Shown here: piece after piece, positions 1 to 14,074 of the stretch
How positions within the stretch are numbered: the stretch's first letter is position 1
How the letters are laid out: each line of letters begins with the position of its first letter
Source: Warburgia ugandensis
Taxonomy: Eukaryota > Streptophyta > Magnoliopsida > Canellales > Canellaceae
Assembly (NCBI GenBank): GCA_035236585.1
Contig: CP141137.1
Coordinates: 47,080,057-47,144,056 of the forward strand
Direction of reading: 5' to 3'
Length of the DNA: 64,000 nt
Notes under the pieces: generated by a model
The model's database searches: none
Seen by the model: the letters and a program-made list of their open reading frames with translations, nothing else
What the model was told of the DNA's origin: nothing
Made by a program: the position numbers and the translations under genes

Positions 1-2287
<2,287 letters not shown>

Positions 2288-2559
2288 GTGCATGAGGGAG
2301 CTAGGGTGCAGGTCTGAGTGAGCAAAATAGAGCAGAGAACGAGATAGGGAAACGAAAAGAGGAGCAAGAGAGAAGGGTGTGGAGCAGGTGATAAAGGGAG
2401 GGAACGAGAGATAGATGGCTTCCAACGAGGGATTAATTAGAGCTAAAATATAAATATAAGGAAAAATTTACAAAATTGAGTGATTGGATGATCTAATTAA
2501 ATGCTAAACTGGGGTATTTTAGTCAAAATTAAACACTTAACAATACGCTAATACTAAAT

Positions 2560-2924
2560 CATGCTATGTCAAACATGTCATTCTACATCATGTCATGCTA
2601 GACATAATGGTGTTACATGAGTTGTGTTGTGTCGACTTGTTTAATAAATAGGTCATGTTACACGAATCGTGTCGTGTTGTGTGACCTGAACATGACTCAT
2701 TTACATAATTGTGTCACATGAGTTGCGTCACCCAAACATCACCTGTTTACATAACTGTGTTACACAAGTCATGTCGTGTCAACTTGTTTAATAATCAGGT
2801 CGTGTTCAATTCACAGGTTCTTGATACAATTATTAATCAGGTCATGTTCGTGTTGACCCATATACTCTATGAGTCAGTCTTGACATGACATGAACACGAC
2901 TCGTAGACATGATTTTCCACCCCT
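2560..2924. repeat. CATGTC/CACGAC-rich degenerate repeat, possible hAT-type remnant
   Basis: Imperfect reiterations of words such as tgtcgtgt, catgtca and aacacgac fill about 365 bp. The right edge reads ttttccacccctac, resembling the TAGGGGTGG-type termini of plant non-autonomous hAT elements with subterminal repeats. No matching left terminus or target duplication could be seen, so the class is inferred. Confidence 0.4.
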
Positions 2925-4076
2925 ACATGAGATGGCTAGCCACCACTAATTCTTCAATCAAATCCATCCCCCCCACCAAAAAAAAAAAAAAAAACCATTG
3001 TTCTATCTTTGCATTCATACCCTTCAATAGTTTTTTTTTCCTCAACTTACACAAGTGATAGATTCCTTGATTCTAATTGCCAAGCACCCCCACACACACC
3101 CATCCCATGTGATGGCCCAGCATTCACTCATCCAATGGTGATCCACTCATGATCTATCTTATCCACTTCATTTAATTTCTAGTCCATTAATAACTTAGGT
3201 GTATTCTCTATACTTAGACCTATGTCCAAGTACCTGGTCTTTTAGGTTGGTGCATCAACTTACCATGATTAGCACACCGGCTAAGATATATTTTCATCCT
3301 TCTCTAAATCTTTAATGAAATACATCATCCCTCTGGCATGGAGATCTATTGATGGAGCCCGGATTATCCAATCATCCATCAACTAATTAGCATTCACACT
3401 TATTTAATGGTAGTCTTTAAGCATCATTCCACTCTTTTTCACACTCTGTCCCATTTTTGAGTTGGATTATTCCTTATAATAATCACAAGGAGAGTCAAGA
3501 AAGAGAATAGTTAACATAAGATGAAAGAAGGAAGAAAAAAATTACCCTATTTTTTGTAATTGTATTTGTTACTCGTGTAATTTGGTATTTTCATATATTA
3601 CAAATTTCTATTCCCATCTTCTAAAGGTACTGATATCTTCCATTTTTTTAGAATTTTAGTTCTTGCAGACACTAAATGTGCTTCATAAAGATAGTTGAAG
3701 CCTTCTAAAATGTGCAATGGAAAAGTAGCTCTGTCCTCAAGATTTGGGCCCAGCTAAATTTAGCATGTACCTCAACTAATATGCACAATCAAAATTGGTT
3801 GGTATTTTATCTCAAACTAATTACCTTCAAAATCAAGTCTTCAAGTCTAGTAAATTATCAACATAGAGAGAAATAAATGAAATCAAAACTCATAGCACTT
3901 GGAAACAAGATCAAAGATTAAGAATTGAAGTTTCAATGAGAAACTAAATAAAAGAGAATAACTAAAGGGGTGATCTCAATGATATAACCAAGTCATCTAC
4001 TACCAATTATATATTACATGGCCACACCAATTAAAGAAAGTACAACCTTGACCTTATATTATCAAGTAGACCATGT
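2925..4076. other. gene-less stretch
   Basis: AT-rich, with an A16-type homopolymer near 2980. I see no exon, RNA gene or transposon boundary in it. Confidence 0.4.
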
Positions 4077-4591
4077 TGTCACAGACATGCATTACAAGGC
4101 CTGTGACCAAGGCCGATAGGATCTAAGGGAGGCCTATTTAGCTCATGGACATGACGTGAAGGACTTAGGCCTACTGTTGAAGATCCATGGAACAAAGCCT
4201 AGTTTCTGGAAGTGTCTTTACAAATATCTAGAAAGAGAAAAGCTTACACATTTATACAGAAAGTTTTAGAGTAGTCCTCAACCATTAGATGGTTGACACA
4301 TGTAACAATCCTAGCCATCCATTGAGGAGGTGGATGGAAGAGGGCAAATATAAATAGGGGTTAACTCATCATTTGTAACTCAGATAAGCTCATTATACAT
4401 TACTCAACTGAGGAGTAATAGGTTCTCTTTGAGTTAATCTCTTCTTGAGTTCCTCTCATTGCTTTAGTGGGTGAGTGAGAGTAGCCCTAGTAAGTGAGAG
4501 TGGGAATGGAAGGCTGACTTGTGCCTAGAAAAGGGTGTTGCGCACAAGTGTAGTGCGGGTTTAGCAAAGGTGAAACTGCGACCCCGTGACA
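4077..4591 (+). mobile_element. Solo LTR, same family as the 8726-12069 element
   Basis: A 515-bp LTR beginning TGTCAC and ending GTGACA, with no internal region or second LTR attached. It aligns along its length, diverged, with the reverse complement of the LTRs at 8726-9318 and 11480-12069; the block ggcctgtgaccaaggcc is an example. A TATA box (tataaatagggg, 4349-4360) sits where the TATA of the related LTRs lies. The flanks share the 4-bp direct repeat ATGT (4073-4076 and 4592-4595). The likely origin is unequal recombination between two LTRs. Confidence 0.8.
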
Positions 4592-6930
4592 ATGTGGATT
4601 ACAATTTACTAGAAACCCCTCATGCATCAGTTCATGCATAACCCATCATTTATTAGTGACTCTATTAAATTAATTTGATAAACTCTCTTATCAAACACCA
4701 TGTATAGATTTCTCAATTCCACTTTATGAAGGGCCCTACATGGATTTCTTTCCTCAAAAGAGTGTGGGTCATGTATTGAGTATCACATATTCTTGATGAG
4801 TCTAATATATATTCTAAAGTATCTATCTATTTAAGTTAAATTACTCCTTTTAATCATACAACAAAATAGCAGTATCGATCATTTTCATAATTGGAACCAA
4901 AAACTTTATAAATTGGTCATATTGGGGGTTATATTGGTCACTACAACCATATTAGCATGAATCTTCCTTTATGAAATCACATGATCCTAAAATAGGGTGA
5001 TATTTTATATATTAGCTTTATACTTATACTAAGGTATGTGTTATATGATTATTTATGTATCTATTTCTACTTAACTAAAAGTTGTGTGCTGTTTTAAGTA
5101 TAAATTATAGTTTTTTATTGATTTATCCAATACACCTGCAAACTATCTGTTTGTATTCTATTTACTATTTTTTGTTATTACTTTGAAAAACTATATAAAC
5201 AAATAAGTTGATAATATTGCGAGATGACAAATCCAAGTGCCCATTACTAACCTCTTAAATTCTTCTTTTGTAGATCGAAGTCATTTACCATGTCAAGAAT
5301 GGGTTAAATAGGCTAGGTATTAAATATCATGCTGATTAGATGCTTATATCATGTTCTTTATTTTGTTGTGATTTTTAACTTAAGAAATATAGGATAAAGT
5401 ATAGTTGTAATTTTCAACTTAAAAAAGGAACAAAGAATCTAACAGGCATAAAATATGGTACTTAGCACATCTAAACCATTTCTATCACGGTGAATAGCTT
5501 TGATTTAAAAAAAAGGCAAGTAGAAGGTAGTAAATGGCACTTGGATTATTATAATCCCAATGCTACTTTTATTTATCATTCCTCAAGAAGATGCAATAGA
5601 AAAAGTACATATCTATAAAATAAAATTAGGTCTTTCTTAACATAATAATTTAGGGACAACTGCATGAAAGTTATGATTATCCAAAAGATATGATATTTAG
5701 GCCATAGGATTTCTCATGAATGCCATCAAATAGACCATTAGGACCAATCCAAGATTTTTCAAGCACATACCACATGAATTCTTACATAAGGCGTAAAATG
5801 GTAAAATAGCAATTATTTTTTATCCAAATGTACTGCACCACATAAATGGTACAAATGGGTTCCAAAGAGAGCCAATGTTTGGATGATCAAATCCATTCAT
5901 TTTATGACCCCATATCCTTGGATAAAAGTATAAATTTTCACAACAAGTGAACATTTAAAGACTTAATATAAGAATGGTTTTTAGGATGCTAAAATTGTTC
6001 AATCTTTAAAATCTTATGTTTACTTTGTTATCCAAGGTGGGAGCAATAAGATAAATGGCTTCAATCATCCAAAGGTGGGCCCTCTTCATACAAAATATGG
6101 ACAACATCTTTAGCAAATTTATCACCACAATATCGTATTATGCTTTGCATTTCATTTATTTAGGTGCAATATCAATCATAGGCCCACAAAAAACCATACA
6201 CATGAAAATATGGTATGAATGTTAGATATCGCAAGATACATCCAATATTTTTGCCAATATATAATGTACCAACCTATTTGTACCAATATCTATGAGAAAT
6301 TCAATTAATCACAAATATTCGCAAAATCTTGTATCACTAAATTGAATTTACTAATATATCAATTATCACAATACTATTTTATTCCATGCTCTTTATACTT
6401 CAAGAATAAATATTGGGCCCACTTTAAGCCATGGATCTCTGAAGTCCAAGTGAAGACGTGGTTATGGCATTTTTTTTATTGTGTCCACTAAATGTTTGAA
6501 TAAGCTAGGATTATGTCTTATATACAAATAAACTCTCATATATTATAATGTGTTCCTTAAATCTTTATCTAGATGATTAAAAATAATCATCCCTGATCTT
6601 ATTACGAATGTCACATTCAATAAGTGTTTCTAGATGTGGATTTATAGTCCATTCCTATCTAGGACATTTTTTATATTTACAATGATTCAAATTTTAACTT
6701 TTCCTCATCTTGCGTATTTCCATCACATTGACATGAAATTCCTGTAATGTTCTCTAAGGATCCAAATTTCATCTCATGACTAATCATTAAGTATAACATT
6801 TAATAAATATAATTACAATGTAATACCCATAATATAGACTTGGCATACAAATAAATATTATTTATTATGTAAACATTTAATAAATTAACTATTAGCTTAT
6901 AAAGTCATATATTCCTAACAGTTAGACAAC
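4592..6930. other. gene-less stretch
   Basis: AT-rich sequence without recognisable exons. It may include the decayed remainder of the Ty3 element whose gag-protease lies just to the right, but I could not recognise reverse transcriptase or integrase here. Confidence 0.4.
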
Positions 6931-6939
6931 TTTGTTGCA

Positions 6940-8345
6940 CCTATCTCAACTCCGTTAATCATTGGTGTGTGTATTTTTTTTATCTCCTTAGATTATATCT
7001 CAAGAATTTTAACAATAAAGAATGACTACTCCTCAACTATAGAAGCTTTGGACTGGTTTTCCTCTCTCAAAGGTACAAAGGATGATTTTTCTCCCATATT
7101 TTACAAAAAAATGACATAGGCCTTTTTCTATCTGTAACATCTAAACCATATTGTAGTGGCCACCAAGTAACATATGACAAGCAACAATATTCACACCACA
7201 TAAGACCTCATCCTCATAACACTTCAATTAAAAAGGGATCAAACATTGCTCAGTAACTTTTATATTACTACCTTTTTCTATCCAAGCAACTTTGTAGGCT
7301 AGGATGCTTCTCAATCTTTAATTGGGGTTTATCCATCTTGTTAAGGATACGATATTTGAGCTATTACTGCTGTCTATTATCACAATTCCTCTGCTTGATT
7401 GTAGTCCTAGTGGGAAAGATGTTTTGATGTTGTATATCTTCCTTTTCTTTTAGTGCATCCATTAATTGCCTCAATATAAAAGAATTTGCGTCTATGTCCT
7501 CTCTACATCTTCCTCTTCATCTTGGAATCTTGCTTCCTCTCCATCATTTGATTCTTCTCTATCAACTACATTCAATACCTTTTGCTAGAGACACTAATTA
7601 GATTAATATCTGGCTTCTCCGCCCCCATAACATTTAATTGATTGTAGTGGACTCTATATATTTTCTTTAGATGTCTATCCATTTTATTATGCTTATCCAC
7701 TCTTTGAACCTTGGCCTGTTATTATATGAGAGTTGAAATTAGTCCCTAATGAGAGCTGTATCATGATTCTAAGCCAGTGGTCATAACAGGTCAACCATAT
7801 TAATGTTCTTATTGGTGTACAAATTCATCCTACAAGTCTTTCCAACTGTGTCTCCACTAGTTACTAGTTTCATATCTACTAAAGTCTAAATTGCTCAATG
7901 AAACAGATTCCTAAATGGCCAAGTGCAAGATTCAATTTCTAGCAAATCATTGTGAAATGATAACCTATAAAACTCTTCAGTACATCATGGCATTATACGG
8001 CTTCCTTGTATATAATATTGGTGTTATTGAATCATGTGGTAAAAATCTTGTTCATAGCAACCATTTCATTCATTGCTAAGCACAAATTGATGCTTTTCCT
8101 TGACATGTATGTGAGATTTATAATTACTCCCACCACACTGAAGCCCACCTTTAAGTTCGTAAGCAACAAGCTTAACTTTCATTTTTTCTATAATACCCAT
8201 GTAATCCAACAATTTCTTAACTCTAATAAAGCAATCGAGAAAATCTATAATATGTAGGTCTCCATTAAAGGAAGGTATATTGATCTTCATCTTATAGTCA
8301 TATGCATAATCTTGACGATTTTGGTTGCATCTAACACTATTGTCC
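6940..8345 (-). pseudogene. Decayed Ty3/gypsy gag-protease region
   Basis: Read on the minus strand, broken frames keep the order of a plant Ty3 gag-pol start. Near 8290-8150 is a gag matrix-like segment (INIPSFNGDL..DFLD..KVKLVAYELKGG), near 7985-7930 a TEEFYRLS-like capsid motif, near 7470-7330 a NIFPTRTTI..-like stretch in the position of the protease active-site lead-in, and near 7200-7080 a WPLQYG..DRK segment like the LLGRPWQYDR motif of this protease region. There are many stops and frameshifts. No LTRs were found for it. The younger LTR element at 8726 lies just upstream of it in the minus-strand sense and may have inserted into the same old element. Assignment rests on motif recognition only. 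Confidence 0.6.
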
Positions 8346-8725
8346 CTTGAAGAAGAATATCATCTAGCTCTTTATTACTAAACTCTTTTGCCAAGGATTT
8401 AGGCCTACATAGTTGTCTTAGTGCATTAAGACTAATAAGATATTGTGAGCCTTTTCATGTGAGCATTATTTGCATCTCTTCTACTATTAAATGTAAAATA
8501 TCTTAAGTTACTAAAAACAAGTTAGGAGTGCAGAAAAAAAGGTACAAACCATGAGAATTTAGGTAAGCATTAAAGTGCAATTGGAAACTACCTTAATGCT
8601 TTTTTCTAGGGTGCTCTTGTAGTGTGAGAAAACTTCAACAACATTTTCTACATCAAAATGTCAAGATTTACCCTTCAAACAAAATTCCAATATATTCGAT
8701 GACTATTTCACTCAAGAGTGGATAA

Positions 8726-9318
8726 TGTCACAGGCTTAGATTTTCAGACTCCCGTGCAGCACTTAGATTGGCTTCTCACCCCGAACCAACTAAGTAAGCC
8801 TGACTGAAACTCAAAGGAGAAGAACAACTGAAAGGAAACTTGGAAGGAACTTGTAGCTTTATTGCCTGAAGATGCTTACAACTCTCTTAGATCACTCCTT
8901 GATCACACTCCTGGATGGATTCCTTACAAGTGAGGAAGCTCCCCTATTTATAGGGGCTTACCTCCTTCCACCTCCTCAATGGATGGTGGGGATCTTTACA
9001 AATGTTAATAATCCAACAGTTGGAGACTATTCTAGAATCCTCTCTAGAAGCCTCTACACAAGTCCATGGTTCCACCATATTCAGGATGGTCCTAGAGAAT
9101 TCTAGAGCCAAGATATTTACATGATGTGTTGGGGCCTTCTAGATTATGCATCCTTTAGATGTATCTAAGTCCCTCTAGCTGAACTCGTGAGTTGAGCAGG
9201 CCTCCATTGGATTCTTCAACAGTAGACCTAAGTCCTTCAGGATAGGTTCACGTCCTAAGTGAGCCCTCCTTAGAGGCTGTAGGCCTTGGTCATGGGTTTG
9301 CAATGTAAGTCCGTGACA
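8726..9318 (-). repeat. 3' LTR of the gag-protease element
   Basis: 593 bp, bounded on the plus strand by TGTCAC and GTGACA (TG..CA ends). On the minus strand it holds a TATA box (CTATAAATAG, 8944-8953) and an AATAAA-type signal (8858-8863). The partner LTR at 11480-12069 carries TTTCA in place of TGTCA at its inner edge and a mutated AATAAA, so it has lost its canonical end. Confidence 0.88.
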
Positions 9319-9330
9319 TTCTCCCCCATC
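9319..9330 (-). other. Polypurine tract
   Basis: Minus-strand GATGGGGGAGAA abuts the TGTCACGG start of the 3' LTR, the normal location of the plus-strand primer of LTR elements. Confidence 0.75.
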
Positions 9331-9599
9331 TGATAACGTCGACGCCCTTGTTGACACATCTTTGTTGGTGTTGCACTCTTTGCATTTGGGCATGTCTCCT
9401 ATTGTCTTGTTCTCTTCATGAGATGCCCTGCAATGTCCCTCCCTTTGCACCTTGGCATCCAACCATTCTTGTGCACTTCTGGGACTTTCCTTTGTTCCTT
9501 CATGTTGTGTGTGTGCTTGCACACTTGTGCACTTTTGCATCATTGCAAGTAGTCACCCCTCTGGCAATCCTCTTTTGCTACTCTCCATTGTTATGCCTA

Positions 9600-11414
9600 C
9601 TACAAATTGGTGTAGCAGCTACCAACTCTTGTGGTCCTTGCACGCCTTGGCTTGGTCTTGTTCCTCTTGGAGTTTCCTTGTTGTGACACACCCTTGTCAT
9701 CAACTGGTCTCTCCTTGGACCCTTCAAACCTTAGCACCTCGATGGCACCTAGACGTCGTAAGTCTAGTTGTGCCAATTCCACACTCTTTGTGGATCCCCC
9801 CATTAGTTGCAAGGCAGATAGCATCTTCCCTTGCCCCTTTCCATTCTTCAACATAGGAATTGCACAAGGGGTCTTCTTATCAAAGAAGCTCAGCATTCCC
9901 AAGTGTGGCATAAGGACTGCTCTGGCCTTGTTTAGGAAATCCATTCCCAGGATAACCTCATAATCATCCAAAGGTACTACAGTCAAAGTGATGGTGCCTA
10001 ACCACTTCCCCACCTTGACTGGTATGTTTCTGGCAACTCCTAGTACGAACTTCACTTTGGAGTTGATTGTCTTGATCAAGCTCTCATCCTTCTTCATCTT
10101 AAGGCCTAATCTCTTAACCTCCCCTTCAGAGATGAAGTTGTGAGTAGCTCTCGTGTCTACCATGGCTCGTGTGCCTTTGCCTTTGAAACACACATCCACA
10201 TACATCAACCTTTTTCCCGTAGAGGTTTTCGAAACCTCTGTCTTGACAGCGTTGAGAATTTGCAAGGAAGATAGTTTATAATCTTCCCCGATACTTCCTT
10301 CTTCCTAATGTGAGATTATTGAGTTTAAGGCATTCTTCTTTGGACAGTCCCGCATGAACTGTAATCCATCACAGAAGTAACAAGCTCTTGATGGAGAAGC
10401 TTGTTCTTTGCTCTTTCCCCTCCAACTTGGTTTAGATGACTGAGGCTTGTTCCCATGAACGCCTTTGTCTCCCCCACCATTGTCATGGCTATTCTTTTGG
10501 CCATTTGATTTTCCTTCATCTCTCCTTATTTCGACTAAGGATTCAGCTGTGATGATGGGAGCGAAAATAGTAGAGACGTTACGACGACGTAACTCTTGCT
10601 TTGCCCAATCCTTCAGCTCACTGAAGAAGTACACAAACTTGTCTTCTTCAGACATGTCGGGAATCTCGAACAAAAGGTTTGAATACTCTGAAATGTAATC
10701 TCAAATAGTCCTTGTATGCCTCAACCATCGTAACTTCTCCTTAGCCTCAATACGTGCATTATCTGGATAGAAATGCACCTTAAGGTCATCCTTAAACTCG
10801 TTCCAGGTGTTAATAGTGAACGTACCTCTTTCAATTTTCAAGCTTCTCCTACGCCACCATAGTAGAGCATTGTCCATGAGGTAGAGTGAGGCAGTAGCTA
10901 TCTTCTGCTCATCTTCCTTCATTTGCAAGTGTTGGAAGTACCTCTCAACGTTCCACAAGAATGTGTCAATCTCCTTCGCATCCCGTGTCCCGCCATAGCT
11001 CTGTGGCTTTGGGACGTCAATCTTAGGGGTCTCACGAATTACGTGAGTCCTATTCGCCACAGCTGTCTTGCACAAGGATACATCCTCACGCATCACCCTC
11101 ATCTCATCACGAAGTGTAGCTAACTCCGCGAATAGCTTGTCAAATTAGGTTTGGAACGTCACATGACTTGCATCCCTCATGGAGTTCAAACCGCTCTCCC
11201 ACTCTCCCTTGAGCTCTTCCCCCATAGCTTCAAGGGACCCAAACGTTGGGTGCTTTACCTCTAGCAAAGTGGAGATATTTGCAATGGCAGACTCCATCTT
11301 CACAAGTCTGGATTCCAAGGAAGAGACTAAGTCCTTGGACTTACCTCTCTTGTTGTTCCTCCAAGCATCTTCACCAACAAGCTCCACATTTGACACATTA
11401 GAACCATCCGCCAT
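9600..11414 (-). pseudogene. gag-protease polyprotein with three in-frame stops
   Basis: One minus-strand frame runs from an ATG at 11414 to a stop at 9600, about 605 codons, with no frameshift but in-frame stops at 11145, 10701 and 10305. In order: an N-terminal leader (MADGSNVSNVEL), a retrotransposon gag core (IDTFLWNVERYF, LLWWRRR, EEDKFVYFFSELKDWAKQEL), a single zinc knuckle (CYFCDGLQFMRDCPK) in which the usual histidine is Q, and a retropepsin-like domain (AMVDTRATHNFISE) in which the catalytic DTG is DTR. Further down is VILGMDFLNKARA, typical of the protease end. Both the knuckle and the protease therefore appear inactive. A short frame at 9543-9320 ends in a GGECH-like sequence encoded by the polypurine tract, resembling the C-terminus of a full pol and suggesting an internal deletion of RT-RH-IN. 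Confidence 0.85.
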
Positions 11415-11465
11415 CTTCCTCTCCTAGCTAGGATGGGAACCTTCGCTCCTAACTTGCCGAACCTT

Positions 11466-11477
11466 GCTCTGATACCA
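11466..11477 (-). other. Primer-binding site (initiator Met tRNA type)
   Basis: Minus-strand TGGTATCAGAGC, complementary to the 3' end of plant initiator methionine tRNA. It lies two bases inside the 5' LTR edge, as expected for reverse-transcription priming. Confidence 0.85.
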
Positions 11478-11479
11478 TC

Positions 11480-12069
11480 TTTCATGGGCTTAGATTTTTA
11501 GACTCCCATGCGGCACTTAGATTGGCTTCTCACCTCGAACCAACTAAGTAAGCCTGATTGAAATTCAAAAGAGAAGAACAACTGAAAGGAAACTTGGAAG
11601 GAACTTGTAGCTTTACTGTTTGAAGGTGCTTACAACTCTCTTGGATCACTCCTTGATCACACTCCTAGAAGGATGCCTTACAAGTGAGGAAGCTCCCCTA
11701 TTTATAAGTACTTACTTCCTTCCACCTCCTCAATGGATGGTGGGGATCTTTACAAATGTTAATAATCCAACAGTTGGAGACTATTCTAGAATCCTCTCTA
11801 GAAGTCTCTACATAAGTCCATGGTTCCACCATATTCATGATGGTCCTGGAGCTAGAGCCAAAATATTTACATGATGTGTTAGGGCCTTCTAGATTATGGA
11901 TCCTTTAGATGGATCTGAGTCCCTCAAGCTGAACCCGTTAGTTGAGCAGGCCTCCATTGGATTCTTTAACAGCAAACCTAAGTCCTTCAAGCCAGGTCCA
12001 TGTCCTAAGTGAGCCCTCCTTAGACTCTGTAGGCCTTGGTCACAGGCTTTGCAATGTAAGTTCATGACA
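11480..12069 (-). repeat. 5' LTR of the gag-protease element
   Basis: About 590 bp, directly repeated with 8726-9318. On the minus strand it ends next to the tRNA-primer site. Its outer edge ends GACA followed by ATAA, matching the left flank of the element. Confidence 0.88.
11699..11706 (-). promoter_or_regulatory. TATA box in the 5' LTR
   Basis: Minus-strand TATAAATA followed by GGGGAGC. It is the same position and context as the TATA boxes in the sister LTR (8944-8953) and the solo LTR (4349-4357). Conservation in three LTRs supports a core promoter driving the minus-strand element. Confidence 0.7.
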
Positions 12070-12349
12070 ATAAGTATCAATTAACCAATGCCATGAGGTG
12101 ACCTCTACGATTGTTTCATAACAGGTCATGATTGATGAGAAGAATGTAGAAATATTGCATTTCCCAAGGAGGAGGATGGGTTGCAAGTTAACCAAATATT
12201 GTAAAGAAAATAAGTAACAAACCAAAACACAATTTGCTAAGAAGACCTACCGAATTACTCATCACGAGATTTCATCCAAAAGAAAAAGTCACACTCCCAT
12301 AAGAATTTCAATAACTTACAACTAATTTAATTTTGTAGACATAGTGGCC

Positions 12350-13758
12350 AGGAAAGGAAACTTAGTAGTGGGGTTAAAAAGTACAAAAGTTAATAAAGAA
12401 AAACCAGTGTGGTTCAAAGTATGACAGACGACTAGAAATAACGAAAACTTTAAGCAATATAATAATGCTAGAAAGATTTCTAAGAGAATAGTAAATGAGG
12501 CTAAACTCAAGGCATATGATGATCTTTTCAATAAATTAGGATCAAGAAAATGTTAGAAAGATATGTTTGAGCTTGCAAAAATAAGAGAATAAAAGAATAA
12601 AAACTTACACCACGTTTAAATACATTAAAAGTAGTGACCAAATATTACCAGTAAAAGATGAAGAGATCCATCAAAAATTTCTTAATGACAATAGCCCTAA
12701 GAATATAGAAATTGAAAAAACTATAAACGTAAATAGTGTTGAACTATATAGATAGAACCATAAGGTTAGAATACATAAAGTAAAAGAGGCCTTGAAAAAG
12801 GAGGAATTAGAAAAGGCCTGGGGGCGCAATAATACACCAATAGAGATCTGAAAATATATGAGAATACTTGAGTAATTTGATTAACAAACTTGTTTAACAA
12901 GATTTTAAAATGAAAGAAAATATCAAATGAAGGGAAGAAAAGCTCTATCATACCAATCTATAAGAATAAAGGAGATGAGTTATAGAGGGCATAAACACAA
13001 AGGTAGAGTTGTAGAAAGATGTTATAGAGTATAAAGGATTTAAAATTAGCTGAACCAAGACAAAGCATATTAAATGTAATTTTAACGAGGAGGAGTAAGA
13101 GTAAAGCATCATGTCATGGGTTGTAGACCAGTAAAGATTGATCACAAGAAATGCCCAAATAGACCACTTTTGATACTTTGAATCGATAATTCATAAGTGC
13201 AGAAAGATTGAAAGGGATGTTACCTAGAGAATCCAAGCCAATTAGAACAAATGGATATGTGCGTCTAGAATTATGTGTGATTAATGGGTGTCACTGAAAC
13301 TGAAAGGACAACTCTGCATGACAATTATAAGACCAATCATGCTCTATATGTCAGAGTATTGGGCAGCTAAGTAATATACATAGGATGAGCATAGATGAAC
13401 TAAAGATGTTAAGATAGAAAAGTAGCAAGACAAGAAAGGATAGAATCAGAAATGAAAACATCAAAGGAAACCTTAGAGTAAGACCAATAGGTAACGAAAT
13501 GAGAGAGAGTAGACTTAAATAGTTTAGACATGTTCAACTAAGACTGAAAATGGCACTTTTTAGAAATGTGTCAATCTAAATTGAAGGTTCTAAAAGGGCA
13601 AAGGAAAGGACATAAATAGAAGTGGTGAAGAAAGATTTAAGAACTTTTGAACTTAATGAAATAATGACACTCAATAGAGGTGAATGAAGGAACAAGATTT
13701 GTATGGCCAATGGCTAATCAAGATGAGGCTTTGATAATGATGATGATGAGGATGATAA
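12350..13758 (+). mobile_element. RTE-clade LINE, 5'-truncated and internally deleted
   Basis: Starts in the region between endonuclease and reverse transcriptase and ends in a gatgatgatgaggatga tail. It follows the full-length copy at 48373-51956 but jumps near 12990 from the ..YKNKG.. segment directly to the region after the FADD box. About 500 bp of the reverse-transcriptase palm, including the catalytic aspartates, is missing. No open frame is left. Confidence 0.8.
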
Positions 13759-14074
13759 GCAACTAGTATTTAGACGTCAACTAGAATTTTCAAATCCATT
13801 TACAAATTCATGATCTTCATGTTGTTTTAAGAGAAGCACAAGCAAGAGATCAAAAAATTTAAATCATTCAAAACTAGAGTCCTTAAATGACAAACATGCA
13901 TATCTATCATGAAAATAATTTCAACAAATGAAAAGAAAAAAAAGGAACCCAATCTTTTCAATGACCATTATCACCGATGAACAGCTAAGTCTACAATGTC
14001 AATCTGCATCATTTAGTGGCATAGTCTCTGTAGCAAATCATCTAAAATTTTTCATTGGTACCAAGTCACAATCA
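13759..14074. other. spacer between two LINE copies
   Basis: About 315 bp of AT-rich sequence with no recognisable feature. Confidence 0.5.

Larger units (their letters stand above)
8726..12069 (-). mobile_element. Non-autonomous LTR retrotransposon encoding only gag and protease
   Basis: A complete 3.34-kb element read on the minus strand: 5' LTR (11480-12069), primer-binding site TGGTATCAGAGC (11466-11477), gag-protease frame (11414-9600), purine tract (9319-9330) and 3' LTR (8726-9318). The two LTRs are about 590 bp and similar along their length with scattered differences. The internal region is only 2.15 kb and contains no reverse transcriptase, RNase H or integrase. ATAA occurs directly on both sides (8722-8725 and 12070-12073), a probable 4-bp target repeat. 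It could be a deletion derivative mobilised in trans by an autonomous relative, or a single internally deleted copy. Confidence 0.88.

Noticed and set aside
8872..9105. Plus-strand frame resembling one at 11620-11874
   Set aside because: Both are antisense readings of the LTRs; their similarity reflects the LTR repeat, not a gene family.
9348..9963. Overlapping plus-strand Cys/Leu-rich frames
   Set aside because: They are opposite-strand shadows of the gag-protease region.
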